Part shown: piece by piece, positions 54,101-64,000 of the stretch
How the letters are laid out: every line of letters begins with the position of its first letter
Numbering within the stretch: the stretch's first letter is position 1
From: Pterobdella sp. o SKG-2022
Taxonomy: Eukaryota > Annelida > Clitellata > Hirudinida > Piscicolidae
Assembly: GCA_964035795.1 (NCBI GenBank)
Contig: OZ038321.1
Coordinates: forward strand, 8,821,446 to 8,885,445
Length of the DNA: 64,000 nucleotides
Direction of reading: 5' to 3'
Notes under the pieces: generated by a model
Told to the model about the DNA's origin: nothing
The model's input: only the letters and a program-made list of their open reading frames with translations
Databases searched by the model: none
Made by a program: the position numbers and the translations under genes

Positions 54101-54316
54101 TTTGCATATTCAGCTTCCTGATCTGGAATTGCTCCTGATTTTATTTTTGCTTCTAAACCCTTTTTTGCTCGTTTAGCGGACCTTCCTTTACCCTGTCAAT
54201 ATAAAATATTTCACGTGTACACTATTGGTAGACAAACCTTCAAAATTCAAATGATAAACTAAATTTTTTGAAAAATTAAATCAATTAAAAAAACCTACAG
54301 GTTTATAGTTACCCAT
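51131..54316 (-). CDS. PPAN: Peter Pan/SSF1-like ribosome biogenesis factor, complete
   Basis: This is a nucleolar Brix-domain protein needed for 60S subunit assembly and 27S pre-rRNA processing, with RPF2 and BRX1 relatives. Eight exons are phase-consistent: 54316-54299, 54192-53992, 53913-53770, 53556-53377, 53312-53236, 52919-52812, 52073-51960 and 51359-51131. They encode about 356 residues. It begins MGNYKPGKGRSAKRAKK. Brix landmarks follow in order: PHTFVFNKNKVGKNI, VRKVMEPFTASKLK, DFLSVAGIYNVTHFLMFSRG, YSLVKDVISSLKKY, HHPLLVMNNFSSSD, LSTMFQNMFPSINVNK, LNDYKRCVVLDY, LSESEAEADGPSNE, SAVRLTEIGPRLTLRL. The acidic tail (NDEEEKEEEGEENEDW) is shorter than in vertebrate PPAN (about 470 aa). 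The exon 2 donor is ambiguous (GTTCCA or six bases later GTAAAT). Confidence 0.95.
51484..51525. repeat. Dispersed MITE end in a PPAN intron
   Basis: GGATTTTCGATAAGTATAGC followed by GTTACCATGAGACGTTAGCC matches the terminal repeat of the 14.9-kb MITE with a few substitutions. Only one end is visible. Confidence 0.45.
52440..52690 (+). mobile_element. LINE 3'-end relic in a PPAN intron
   Basis: The plus-strand frame reads LNSLRWSGHAIRMDAENPTS, then ACRYV, then FKLAGNFLWRMRLRPELAQD and HMVWKK. This is the LRWFGHVxRMD...RPELAQDRxxW tail of a non-LTR retrotransposon. It is antisense to PPAN. The same family end occurs at 58.35 kb. Confidence 0.75.
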
Positions 54317-54518
54317 TTTGCGAAGATATAATCTAGTTACTATTAATTTGATTTGACACTGAGTTCACCTTTAATGAAAAGTCATTTATATTTTTTTATA
54401 ATTAAAAAACTAATTTAAAAAATTTTAATTTGCAAATTAAAACTTTTCACAAATCAAAATTAACTATTTAGTTTCTAAATTACAGTTACTTTTACTTTAA
54501 TTTCTAGCGATAACTATC
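54317..54518. promoter_or_regulatory. Shared bidirectional promoter interval of PPAN and MIC10
   Basis: Only 202 bp separate the two divergent start codons. The interval must therefore hold both 5' UTRs and the core promoter or promoters. It is AT-rich with no obvious TATA box placement, CpG cluster or named factor site that I can defend. Known pattern: housekeeping genes, including ribosome-assembly genes, are often paired head-to-head. Confidence 0.7.
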
Positions 54519-57500
54519 ATGGCAAGTTCAAAAGTTTCGTCCGAAAATGTTTATGGAGAAAAATGGGATCGGTGCTTATCGGAATCTCTCGTGAAAATAG
54601 GTTTATGATTTTTTGTAAAAAATTGTGCTCAAGCTTTTTTGTACTTGCTGTTTAACGAATGCCCTTCAATGAACATTGTGGTCATAAAATTTTTTTTATG
54701 TTCATATGTTTTCAATCAAATATTTTATTCTCAAATTTATTTTTTTTTCAATTCAGGTACTGGAGTCGGTATTGGCCTTGTTTTCTCCTTGGTTCTTTTT
54801 AAAAGTATTTTAGTTTTCAATATTTTTCCAGGTAGTTTGTTATTTCCCATGCCTATATATCTTAAAGATTTGATTTTTCAAGAACAAGAATGTTGAAAAC
54901 ATGACATGACTAATCTATTATGAATCTCATTGAAAGATGTTTGTAGTTTTTGGTTAGAATGTAATGTAATGCGGTATTTATAAAGCGCTTTTTTTTATAG
55001 ATCAAAGTGCTTGCTACAAATTAAATGTAACAAAAACACACTGTGGAACAGTGTGCTAATTGTCAGCCCATGCGGGATTGAACCTTTAGTATCTCAGCCA
55101 ATGTGGTTCTAGATTACCAAATATTTGTCAACTTACTTTGAAAATAACTCCCAAAAGAATGAACAAATGACTGTGATAGAACATGTAATCTTTTAACAGC
55201 AATATAAGAAATGTTCAAAATCATGTTTTCCAACAAATTTTGAAGATCCATTGATAAAAAGTTGAGACAAGAATTTTGACATAGTATCAAAAAAATAAAG
55301 AAGTGTGACAAAAAAATGTTTAAGGAAGATATTTCTGATTTTTTATCTAAACAAGGGTTTGGAGGAAAATGGAGAAAGTGAACCAACAAGCTGACCAATA
55401 AAGAAGTTGAAAGCAGAGGATTGATGGCGCATATAAAAATAAGAAAATCCAGATGGATAAGCCATATTCTGCTTCACAAAAATTTGATGAGAATCACCTT
55501 AGAAGGACAGATGGAAGGAAAATGACAAAGAGGAAGAATCAGAAGAAAAATTCTAGATGACATGATGGAAGAGGGTTTTGGAGCCTTGAAAAGAAAGCCT
55601 GAGGATAGAAGATGGAAGAACCTGATTTGAGGAACCTGCCGATGGCAGAAGAACTGATTGATTGATCTAAAAAAGATATCAAACTAGCAGCTCATGAGAC
55701 AAAGCAAAAATCAAAAGACAAGTGAAATATTTCAAATGAAAAGATCGGACTACCTTGGTTAAATGGCTGAATACATTGATGATGAGAGAAGTTGAAAACA
55801 CCTTTGATATCAAAAGAATCTCTTCAAGAAATCATGAGTACTGTCATTGAAAATACTTAAAAGCTAAGAGGGTTTTTGAACCTAGAAAAAGCAAAAAATT
55901 TGGTGCAAAACAAAAAAATTAATAAAGTTTTTCTCAAAAACTAAGCTAATATGTGGTGACAAAAAAACTTAACTTTTTTGTGAAACTTTCCTAATATTCC
56001 GTGAGCGAAATCACATTGGACAATTTTCAAAAAAATTTTGAGATATAGAATTTTTTAGAACACTGAAATTATCATATAAAAGCTTAGTAAAAATAAATAA
56101 AAGTAGTGTTTTTCAAAAACTTAACATTTTTTTTTCATAAAGATGTAATGTAATGCGGTATTTATAAAGCGCTTTTCTTTATAGATCAAAGCGCTTGCTT
56201 CAAATCTAATTTAGTAAAAACACTGTGAAACAGGTGCTAATTGTCGGCCCACGCGGGATCGAACCTGGTAACTTTTAGATAATTAGTCTAATGCTCAACC
56301 ATTGAGCTATAGGGGCCGACAAGATATATAACAAATAACAAAAAAGGGTAGCGAAATTTATTGTGCGCACAAACTAAAACCAATCTTTTATTCATCATTA
56401 GAACCATATTATTTTATTTAATACTTTGTAATCTTACCTTTATTTAGTATAACATCAATACAGCGTTTTTGTCCCATGCTTCAAAATTCCATCTTTCAAG
56501 TCCTTTTATGACCAATATTGCTTTTCACTCTCATAAACCAATCTTGAAATATCGCCCCGTAACTTCAAGTCAGGAGACTTGGAAACCCATGGAAGAATGG
56601 GTTTTTCCATGTCCATTAACCAGTCTTGTTTCGGTAGAGGCATGGATTGGCGCTAAATTTTGCTGAAAAACATCCATCAGTATGATATTCACGCAAAAAT
56701 GTAAATAAATGTTCATTTATCGTACGAATGTAACCTCTTGGCTTCTGATTGCCTTCTAAGACTGAGTTTTGATTTACCGAAGGAACTAAACGCACCCCAA
56801 ACCATCAAGGACCCACCACCAGATTGACCTTTCGAAAATGTTAATTCTTTCATTCTTGAGCCATGCCAATAGAATTTATAACCAACTGGTCCATCTAAAT
56901 TCAATTTTTTCTCATCAGACCATACAATTTGGCTCTATTTATCATCCCAATATATCATTTTGTTGCACCATTTCAATATATTTTTTTGATGTCGTTTCGT
57001 CAAAACTGGAGAAGCCTTCATTTTCTTATATTAAAAATTGGGGTCGGAAGCTAACATTTGTTGCACTTTTTGCTCGCAAATAGGTAAATTAAGAATACTT
57101 GTTATTTCCTTTTCTGATAAACTACTATTTGAAGCCATACGTTTCTTGTATCTCTAGGTGTCATTTTTGAATGTTCTTTGCTTTTTTTTGATTTTGAATG
57201 TTTTAAAAACTTATGGACAGCTTTAGAACTTCTTCCTACCTCTGAAGCTATCTTATTTCCACTTATTACAGTTTTATGGTGAGCTAAAATAATGGTTTTT
57301 TCTCCTGATAAATCTTTTCCTAAACCCATATTTCGTAGTGAAAATAAAAATATTAGATAATTTGAAATAAAGGAATATGTAGAAATGATTTATATATTTA
57401 ATATTTAATATTAATTCGAATGTATAATTATGTTTTATAGACGAACACAAGATTTTTCTCTTGGTGGGTACAATGAATTTCGCGGCGCTTTTTTGTAAAT

Positions 57501-58869
57501 ATCGATGGACCTATCTATAAATTTATTTTCGGTTTTTTTGAAAAATAGTATACTAATTTATTTTTCTTAAGCTTTAATACAGTAATTTCAGTTTTTTATA
57601 AAAATTTTTAGAAGTGAAAAAAGGTTTAAAAAATATCGTGCGTCCAAAGTGATTTCGCTCACTGTATGATATGACACTAAATTAAAGGAATGTACCCAAC
57701 AACATGAAAGTAATGCTATATTGGAACATAGTGATGAAGTGTTAAAAAAACACAAACTAGTGAACACACTCACAAAATAACTGATGCTAAGGTATCCCTA
57801 AAAATATTGCTAGTTCTAAATCCTGGTCCAGTTAATGTTTTTAATAATATCAATTCGACGCTATATAAATAATTTTTTTGAGATTATTTGTATCATTTTG
57901 TATAAGATATAGTTTGCACTCTATGTAACTATTAGTTTCACAAATGTTGTAGTAGCCTTTAAGCAAACCGGCTTTTAACAAACTTAAATGTAAGCCTTGT
58001 TTATATTTTCAAGTCAGTGATGTTGATTGTAAAGCTGTTGAACTTGCTGGGAAAAATATGAAGTCGTTAACCAATTCTGTTATCTAGGGGATATGATTAG
58101 TGCAGGAGGTGGAGCAGAAGCTATTAATGTTGCCTGTTAAAGATGTGGTTGAAAGAACTTCAAAGTACTGTTACCACTGTTAGCCAGTTGGGTCATTTCA
58201 CTTGAAACCAAAGGAAGTTTATATGCTGCTTGTGTCAGGAGTTTTGTGGTTTGTGGTAGTGAGACTTGGCCTCTTAAAAAGTAAGATATTACTAGAATTT
58301 CCAGAGCTGATAAGATTATGATCAGGTGGATGGCTAATCATCAGAAGAATTGAGGGGCAGACTGGGAATTCCAGACATCACTGAGATGATACACAGAAAT
58401 AGACTGAGGTGGTTTGATCGTGTAGTAAGGATGGATACCAGAAACCCAGAAAATGTTTGCAGATATGCTGAGGTAGAGGGTAAAAGAGAGAAAGGAAAAC
58501 CAGTAAAAACATGGTCTCAATTAGTAAGCAACGACCCTAGAAAAATGAAACTCAAACCTGAACTAGCCCAAGACCGTAGTTTGGAGAAGAGCCCTTGTGA
58601 TACTTTGTCCAATCCATGCTAGCATAGAAATGGATGCAAAACGATGATGATGATGATGATGTCAAACAAAAATGTTAAGCTGCATTCAAATTAGTGTATT
58701 GGTTTAAAAGATGTTCTTATGAAAACATATCTGGTGATTCTTAAATGCAAATATTCTAGGACGTCCTTGGCCAGTCGTATTAGGTCTGGGAACTGGATTT
58801 GGAGTGGGTTTTGCCAACTGTCAGCACGATTTCCAACATCCAAACTTGGTTCATGGAAAAATAACAAGA
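54519..58869 (+). CDS. MIC10: MICOS complex subunit MIC10
   Basis: This is a small inner-mitochondrial-membrane protein that oligomerises through glycine motifs to bend the membrane at crista junctions. Three exons, 54519-54600, 54757-54804 and 58760-58869, are phase-consistent and give about 80 residues; human MIC10 has 78. The start is MASSKVSSENVYGEKWDRCL, with the family KWDRCL...VKIG signature. TM1 holds the GxGxG series (GTGVGIGLVFSLVLFK) followed by RRPWP. TM2 is VVLGLGTGFGVGFANCQHDF, keeping NCQHDF. It ends near HGKITR. The donor GTAAGC after ITR implies a tiny last exon not located; reading through would add about 21 residues to a stop near 58934. Intron 2 is about 4 kb and full of mobile elements. 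Confidence 0.95.
54960..55112 (-). repeat. tRNA-derived SINE (reverse, 5'-truncated or decayed)
   Basis: Starts with the inverted tail TAATGTAATGCGGTATTTAT, AAAGCGCTTT, contains the hairpin ACACTGTGGAACAGTGTGCT, and retains the B box as GGGATTGAACC. The A-box end is degraded. Located in MIC10 intron 2. Confidence 0.8.
55400..55660 (+). mobile_element. LINE 3'-end relic
   Basis: The plus-strand reading gives IKIRKSRWISHILLHKNLMR, then LEGQMEGK and RGRIRRKILDDMMEEGFGAL with in-frame stops. It matches the RWxGHxLR...LEGxMEGKRxRGRxR tail of a non-LTR family distinct from the one at 52.4 kb. In MIC10 intron 2. Confidence 0.65.
55999..57664 (-). mobile_element. Tc1/mariner-family transposon, inactive, with inserted SINE
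   Basis: Terminal inverted repeats are seen at both ends: left CCGTGAGCGAAATCACATTG followed by GAC, right its inverse GTCCAAAGTGATTTCGCTCA followed by CTG and then TA. The transposase is on the minus strand. An N-terminal helix-turn-helix part (KTVISGNKIASEVGRSSKAV near 57.2 kb) is followed by a catalytic-domain part (NLDGPVGYKFYWHGSRMKEL and SGGGSLMVWGAFSSFGK near 56.8 kb) matching the DGPDGxxxYW and GGGSVMVWGAF blocks. Frames are broken between these parts. A SINE sits inside the left end. It lies in MIC10 intron 2. Confidence 0.85.
56144..56320 (-). repeat. tRNA-derived SINE (reverse) nested in the Tc1 element
   Basis: The inverted copy has tail TGTAATGTAATGCGGTATTT, AAAGCGCTTT, then hairpin remnant ACACTGTGAAACAGGTGCT, B box as GGGATCGAACC, and the tRNA-like head ending AGGGGCCGAC. 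It is nearly full length, so probably younger than the 54.96-kb copy. Confidence 0.85.
58020..58660 (+). mobile_element. LINE 3' portion with (GAT)n tail
   Basis: The plus strand reads, with frameshifts, FCYLGDMISAGGGAEA, SLYAACVRSFVVCGSETWPL, then NRLRWFDRVVRMDTRNPENV, RKMKLKPELAQDRS and LSNPC. This is followed by CATGCTAGCATAGAAATGGA and a (GAT)n run. The tail sequence is the usual 3' terminus of this element type. 5'-truncated, in MIC10 intron 2, about 100 bp before the last recognised exon. Confidence 0.85.
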
Positions 58870-60190
58870 GTAAGCTTAACTAATTTACGAAAACACATTT
58901 TCTTGACATTTACATCATCGTTCAATAAATAGTTTAAATTTTTAAAAAATAGTCAACTGAAGAAGCTTAAAATTGAATTATTTAATTCAAAAGTTTATAG
59001 TTTTTCTTTATAGCAAAAACTAAACTTTTTTGCCAGATACCATCATCATTAAAAGATTGGATATTTCAATGATTAAATCGAGTTTTCATTAATAACATTT
59101 AAAAAATTTTTGATAAAAATAAATCTAGTTTTTTTATTACATAGCATAGAATTTATTTGTTAATAATGTTCTAAACTCTTCTGCGGCAGGTTGAAGATAA
59201 CAAATGAAGAAGTTTCAGAGATTCATTATTTCTCTTTTAATATGTTTTTTATTGATAATAGATACAGAACGAAAGTTAAAGTTTTGTCATGATTCTGTAC
59301 TTTAACCCATTTTTAGATAAGAAAATATTTATAATGAATCGTTATGGGTCTTGACTTCTGTTTAATATAGGTTAAAAAAATTTGATTTTGAAAATAATAT
59401 TTGTCACCTTCAAAAAAGATTTTAATACGTTTTTGAAGTTCTTACTTTATATAAACTAGTTTTCATTTAAGCATTCATCATACCAATTTGAATATTAATC
59501 CATCTAAAGTATTTAAGTTGCAAAACGAAGCTTGTCGTACCCGGCACGTGCATATAAATAAACGAAAATAAATAAATTATAAAACAATTAAAATTGATTG
59601 GGTTTTTAATAAAAGAATTTTCAAACGTGTTCGGCTTTAGTTTTCGGACTAGCTTACCTTACCACTTTTGTAGATTCAGATTACTTTTAATTTTCGTGTT
59701 CTCGCATCGATCTTAAGTTTTACAATCTGATTTGATTTTTTATGCTGAAAAATGTTAGTAAAACTGTTGTTTTAAATTATATAAGAACATAAATTGATTG
59801 AAATTGTCAGTAAGATTAATTGACATTACCCGTTAATGAAATTTTTCGTAATGCTCAAAATCGTGTATAATGTATACAACTAACATACCTTTTATTATTT
59901 TTTAACTTTATTTTTTATTTATTAAAAAATAAGTTAACATTTCAAAATAACAACCATAGTTCAATGAATGTAAATTATCATTAAAATTAATTTATTTTAA
60001 ATTTATGAACAAATAACTTGAAGATTATTTTAATTGGCTTAATTTTAAACTATTTGCTTTTTACATTTATAATCATAATCTTGAAATTATCTTAGTTGAT
60101 GAATAAAAATATTTATTTACAGATTTTTCAATTTATAACTCAAAAAGGCTAAAATAAGACTTCATCATTCAAAATTTTATTTGAGTTGTC
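58870..60190. other. Region between MIC10 and the NFAT5-like gene
   Basis: No coding exon recognised beyond a possible tiny MIC10 terminal exon. A MITE-like end (CGAAGCTTGTCGTACC) occurs near 59.53 kb. The rest is AT-rich. Confidence 0.45.
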
Positions 60191-63100
60191 ATGAATGAAG
60201 ATCATCTTCAAACAAGTCAATCACATATTAACAACAATGGATTCATGTGTAGCCCTAATGTTGATTCTAGCCCAAATCATAAAGTCATAGCGACAAATAT
60301 TGAAACAGTTTTTCAAAAAGACTTATCATTCAGTTGTGAAAATAGCATTTTTTCTAAATCCTCTCTAAATTTTGAAAAGTATATTTCTAAAGTTTTGAAT
60401 TTAGTTTTTTTTTCTCTAAATCATAAATTTATAATAATCTTTGATGATAAAAAGTCATAATTAAAAGTTATAAATTTTTTAGACAAAGTTCAGATTTAAA
60501 AAATGCAAAACTGACATGTTTAAAGCATGAACCTTCACTAAGTCTTTCTTTTCCTTCCAAAGCATCTAATTATGAGTTAGTAATCCTTCGACAGCCTGAA
60601 GAACAACATCGAGCTAGGTTTGTTTATAATTATCATTCAATTATTAATTATAAGGTATTTCTTTGGAGCTTTTGTACTTTTAAAATTTTTAAAAAATGAA
60701 TAATAATGTGATTATTTTGAGGATCGAAAATGATTAAGTTATAGCAGTCACTAACTTTATCAAGGAAATAATGAGAAAATTGTAGTTTGAGTTTTTTATA
60801 AAAAGTTTGGAAGGATCACAGAAGGCTTTCATGAATAAGAAAATCCATGGAATGGAATGGTAAATGATATAATGCTTGAAGGTTTTGTGGAACGATGCTC
60901 TATAAAGAGGTTGAAAGCACTGGAGATCATAAAAAGCTGTGAGGGCAGTGGACCAACTGGAGTTCTCAGGGTTCGCCTTATGTTTCTCCATGTGTAAAGT
61001 GAGCTATTCTGGGATTAGCAAACAAAATCCTCGATGGAAATGATATACCTTATGACTGGAAAGCAAGAAAAATTGCTTTCAATTTAAGAAAGGTGGTTTT
61101 ATAAACTGTGACAATTATCAAGGACTTGAGCTTTTGAATTATGGTTAAAAAGGGATGTAAAGGATGTTGAAAGAAATCAATAGAGTTTGTGAAAGTTGCA
61201 TAAGCATTATCCTAGAAGAATAGAAGCTTTTTGTCATTTTAGAGAATGCATATAATAGGGCACTGAGAAACGGGATTGAATGTGCCAAGGAAGAAAATGA
61301 TCTCAAAAGATTATTATTGTGCAAGTTGGAACAAACATGAGTTAAGGTTTAAAAAAATTTTTTTTTATGAAATTACCATCTCTGTTATTTGAAAATAGAA
61401 TGAAAGGTGCTCGTATGAATTGCTTGATGTTAGTGATATTGTTTTGATGGTGAAGACAATAGAATAATTAAAGCCACATTCATTCTTTGGAGGGTGGAGA
61501 GTTAATCTTAGTAAGGCAGAGTGTAGTATTGTAAGTGATGTGTTAGTCAAGTAAAGGTTGTTTTATATGGTGTATGTGGTAAAAGAATTTTATTCATTGC
61601 AAGACTTAAAAGTTTTTAGTGTCAAAAGTTTTTCACAAGATTAATTTGAAATATGAATTAAAGATTTGTTTGACTGGTTGGAGTTAGGAATTTATCCTGG
61701 TATCAGATGGTTTTTGGATAAAAGGGATGGTATCTTTTAGCTAAGTAAAAGTTTAAATGGAGGTGAAGAAAGTTAATTTGATGGTACATTAAAGGTAAGT
61801 TTGGGGTGGAAGAAACTCATTAGAATATATTGTTTGTTGCATCATGGACGTTGACGTTAAACTACATCCAGGTTGGATTTTGTAGTTAAAGGGTGCTTTT
61901 TCGTTGAATTATATAAAGATCAGAAAGGTTTTAGGCTTGCTGAAGCCTGATGGATGATTTAGGACCATGATTGTTGTGTTTAAGGTGAAAAATTCTGAGA
62001 TGGTTGGGGCATGTAGTGAAGAAGAGGAATTTTAAATCTGTAAAGCAATTAAAGATTTTTGAGGTTGAAATGAATATAAAAGTAGTCGTCCAAGATGTCT
62101 TTGCAAAGCATGATTGAAACTGAAGTTGGGAAGCTGGATAGGTTATTAAAGATGCCTATGGCATGGTTGCATTACATATTATATCTTATTAAATCGAAGT
62201 TTTGTTGATTTTTTTTCAAGTATGATGACTGAGGTTTCTTTATAACAAAGCATTCAAACTACTTCATAAGAATAAGGTTTTTTCGAAATTTATAAAAATT
62301 AAAGAAACAAGATTATTCTCTAATTGTTTGTCAAAATGATATTTTATTGCTCAAATCGAGATGTCACTGAGGTTCACAGCGTGATGTATGTCATTACAAA
62401 AATGTTTGATCAAACACTAGTGAAACCATTCAGTTTGAGATATTACTAAAATGTTAAATTATTATATATAAATGTTTTCTCGCCATTTATTGTTTCGTAT
62501 ACTTTTTAAAAATCAGTTTTTAAGTTTTAAATAGCTTTTATGCTTCATTTTCATTGCCTATGTTTTGTGATAACTTGATTTAGCCCACTCTGATAAGTAA
62601 AGTGAGGAGTGTTTGCACTTTTGTAAAGTATGGATGGGATGCTAGATTAAGTTTGAAAATTTTCTTTTGCATTGTCCTACGTTTCACACCAAAGTGGTTC
62701 CATTTTTGTTTTGTGGCACTTGATGTTTGATGTCATTACTACGCTTAATATTGAAAATTATTTGTTGCTAGCTGAATTATAGATTCGGGAAAACAATTTG
62801 AAATCATGAGTTATCAATTTCAAAGAAATTAGAGTAAGTATGCCGGCCTTAAGGTCGCTCTTAATTGAAGTTTTGATTGCACAATTGATAGGGTTCATAG
62901 GGCGTTACTGGTGTGAAAGAAAGATGAAACGATACAAAATTTCTGTAACGTCGTTTCAACCACATTTAACTTGCACATGAAACATGTTTGAATAGACGTT
63001 AACTTTTTCGAACTCTTCGCTAATTCGAGCAACTTTTGATCCCGAACGTCCGGATTTGTGAAGGATCACTGTATTCTGGTAGGTTTCTCAGTTCTAATAT

Positions 63101-63710
63101 GGTAATGTGAATGATGATATAAAGAAAATTGTTCAAAATTTTTGGTTTTATTATTATATAAAAGGTAATCACATATTATATTGATTATAATAAAATGAAA
63201 CTGATACCAATTAAATAAACTATGCATTAATTTATGTGAATATTTAAATATTTTTTCATGATATAGCTGATTTGCGATGTTACAGCTTCTTTTTTCTGCA
63301 AAAATAAAAAGAACCTCTGTTGCCACACTTGGGCAGTTTTCCTTTCCGTTGTCAACTATTGTGTAATAAAATTTGAATAATCATGTTTATAAAATAGTTT
63401 CCAACGCCAGATTTCATAAAAATTTTTACCTAGTAGTAATTTTTTTGTAAATGAAAATCAAAGAGTGACAGAAATAAAAAAGTGGGCTTAAAGGGGAATA
63501 ATCTGTTAGGAAGTATGAAATAGAGGATGTTGAAAATAAGCTTTTTATAGCAAATATAGCCACTCTTGCAGATTAAAAATAAATTGTAAATTTTATTACT
63601 AATCTTAAATGTAAATAACTTAAAAATTGTTACTGGATGGCAGGTATTTAACTGAAGGGAGCAGGGGTACAGTGAAGGACCGAACAGGACAGAACCACCC
63701 GACCATCAAG
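60191..63710 (+). CDS. NFAT5-like Rel-homology transcription factor, 5' part (continues past window)
   Basis: In NFAT5/TonEBP this protein is a DNA-binding regulator of osmotic-stress genes. Three exons are phase-consistent: 60191-60378, 60483-60617 and 63644-63710. Exon 1 starts MNEDHLQTSQSHINNNGFMC, with no known domain. Exon 2 ends SNYELVILRQPEEQHRA-R. Exon 3 reads YLTEGSRGTVKDRTGQNHPT and IK. The joined RARYLTEGSRG is the Rel/NFAT DNA-recognition loop. KDRT after it matches NFAT5 better than NFAT1-4 (which have HYETEGSRGAVKA). The N-terminal segment before the Rel domain is only about 90 residues if the ATG is the true start; upstream exons are possible. The rest of the Rel and IPT domains lies beyond 64 kb. 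Confidence 0.88.
60890..62170 (+). mobile_element. Heavily decayed LINE in NFAT5-like intron
   Basis: Fragments in order are DHKKL-rich remnants, ILDGNDIPYDWKARKIAF (RT thumb-like EGxIPxDWxxxxI), NAYNRALRNGI (FDRV-like) and ILRWLGHVVKKRN with VEMNI and RPR at the end. Many stops and shifts. Same orientation as the host gene. Confidence 0.65.
62171..63643. other. NFAT5-like intron 2, remainder
   Basis: No exon or repeat with defined ends. About 62.6-63.06 kb is less AT-rich than its surroundings (for example GCCGGCCTTAAGGTCGCTC and CCCGAACGTCCGG) and may be part of an unrecognised insertion. Confidence 0.4.
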
Positions 63711-64000
63711 GTTAGTTTTATGCTTTTCATTTTTGTCATCATTTTTTAAAATTTGTGGTGTATACCACAAGTTTATGTTTCGTTGAAAAATGAAATTTGA
63801 ATATTAAATATTTAATTTATTAATACAAATTCTACTTTGCAACGCTTCTTCATTCGTTAGTTTAAATCACCATGCTAAAAACATTCATTATTATTTTCAT
63901 TCATTATTAGGGCATGGTTTAGTTATGCACAGTTCAAAAAAATCATATTAATATTATAAGCTTGTAATTGAAACATTGAAATAATAAAGTAACTCTTAAT
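63711..64000. other. Start of the next NFAT5-like intron
   Basis: Begins with a GTTAGT donor after the Rel-loop exon. AT-rich sequence to the window end with nothing else recognised. Confidence 0.6.

Overview
This is an AT-rich animal nuclear genomic window: multi-exon genes with GT-AG introns, tRNA-derived SINEs, several non-LTR retrotransposon relics, cut-and-paste DNA transposon relics, MITE-like inverted repeats and many microsatellites. Five protein-coding genes can be rebuilt by joining short exons that have compatible splice phases and matching family motifs. Most of these exons are far shorter than 60 codons and would be missed by simple ORF calling. An octopamine-beta-like receptor and a taiman-type p160 coactivator point to a protostome. 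The CATGCTAGCAT...(GAT)n retroelement tail resembles tails I remember from molluscs, but I cannot name a species.

Layout. (1) 1-16.9 kb, plus strand: the 3' two thirds of an octopamine-beta-like GPCR, from just after the DR of the DRY motif (TM3) to the stop codon, in six exons with long introns. The exons for TM1-3 lie upstream of the window. The introns carry a SINE, a piggyBac relic, a LINE relic and at least three palindromic MITE-like elements. (2) 16.9-22.5 kb: intergenic, between two convergent genes. It holds an 860-bp, 13-bp-period minisatellite and a CAT-rich array. (3) 22.8-46.3 kb, minus strand: a p160/SRC-family nuclear receptor coactivator (NCOA/taiman). About 19 exons cover PAS-A, PAS-B, LxxLL motifs, Asn/Gln-rich regions and a C-terminal LxxLL. 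A 200-N gap interrupts it. (4) 51.1-54.3 kb, minus strand: a complete eight-exon PPAN (Peter Pan/SSF1) ribosome-biogenesis gene. (5) 54.5-58.9 kb, plus strand: MIC10, a mitochondrial MICOS subunit, head-to-head with PPAN over only about 200 bp. Its second intron holds a nested stack of SINE, Tc1/mariner and LINE fragments. (6) 60.2 kb to the window end, plus strand: the first recognisable exons of an NFAT5-like Rel-homology transcription factor, which continues beyond the window.

The genes do not form a pathway. The one arrangement with a plausible shared function is the PPAN-MIC10 divergent pair: nucleolar 60S assembly and mitochondrial cristae organisation sharing one compact promoter. I found no wholly new system. 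The most interesting items are that divergent pair, the p160 gene that appears to lack a recognisable bHLH, the palindromic MITE families, and a minisatellite that is open in all three forward frames.
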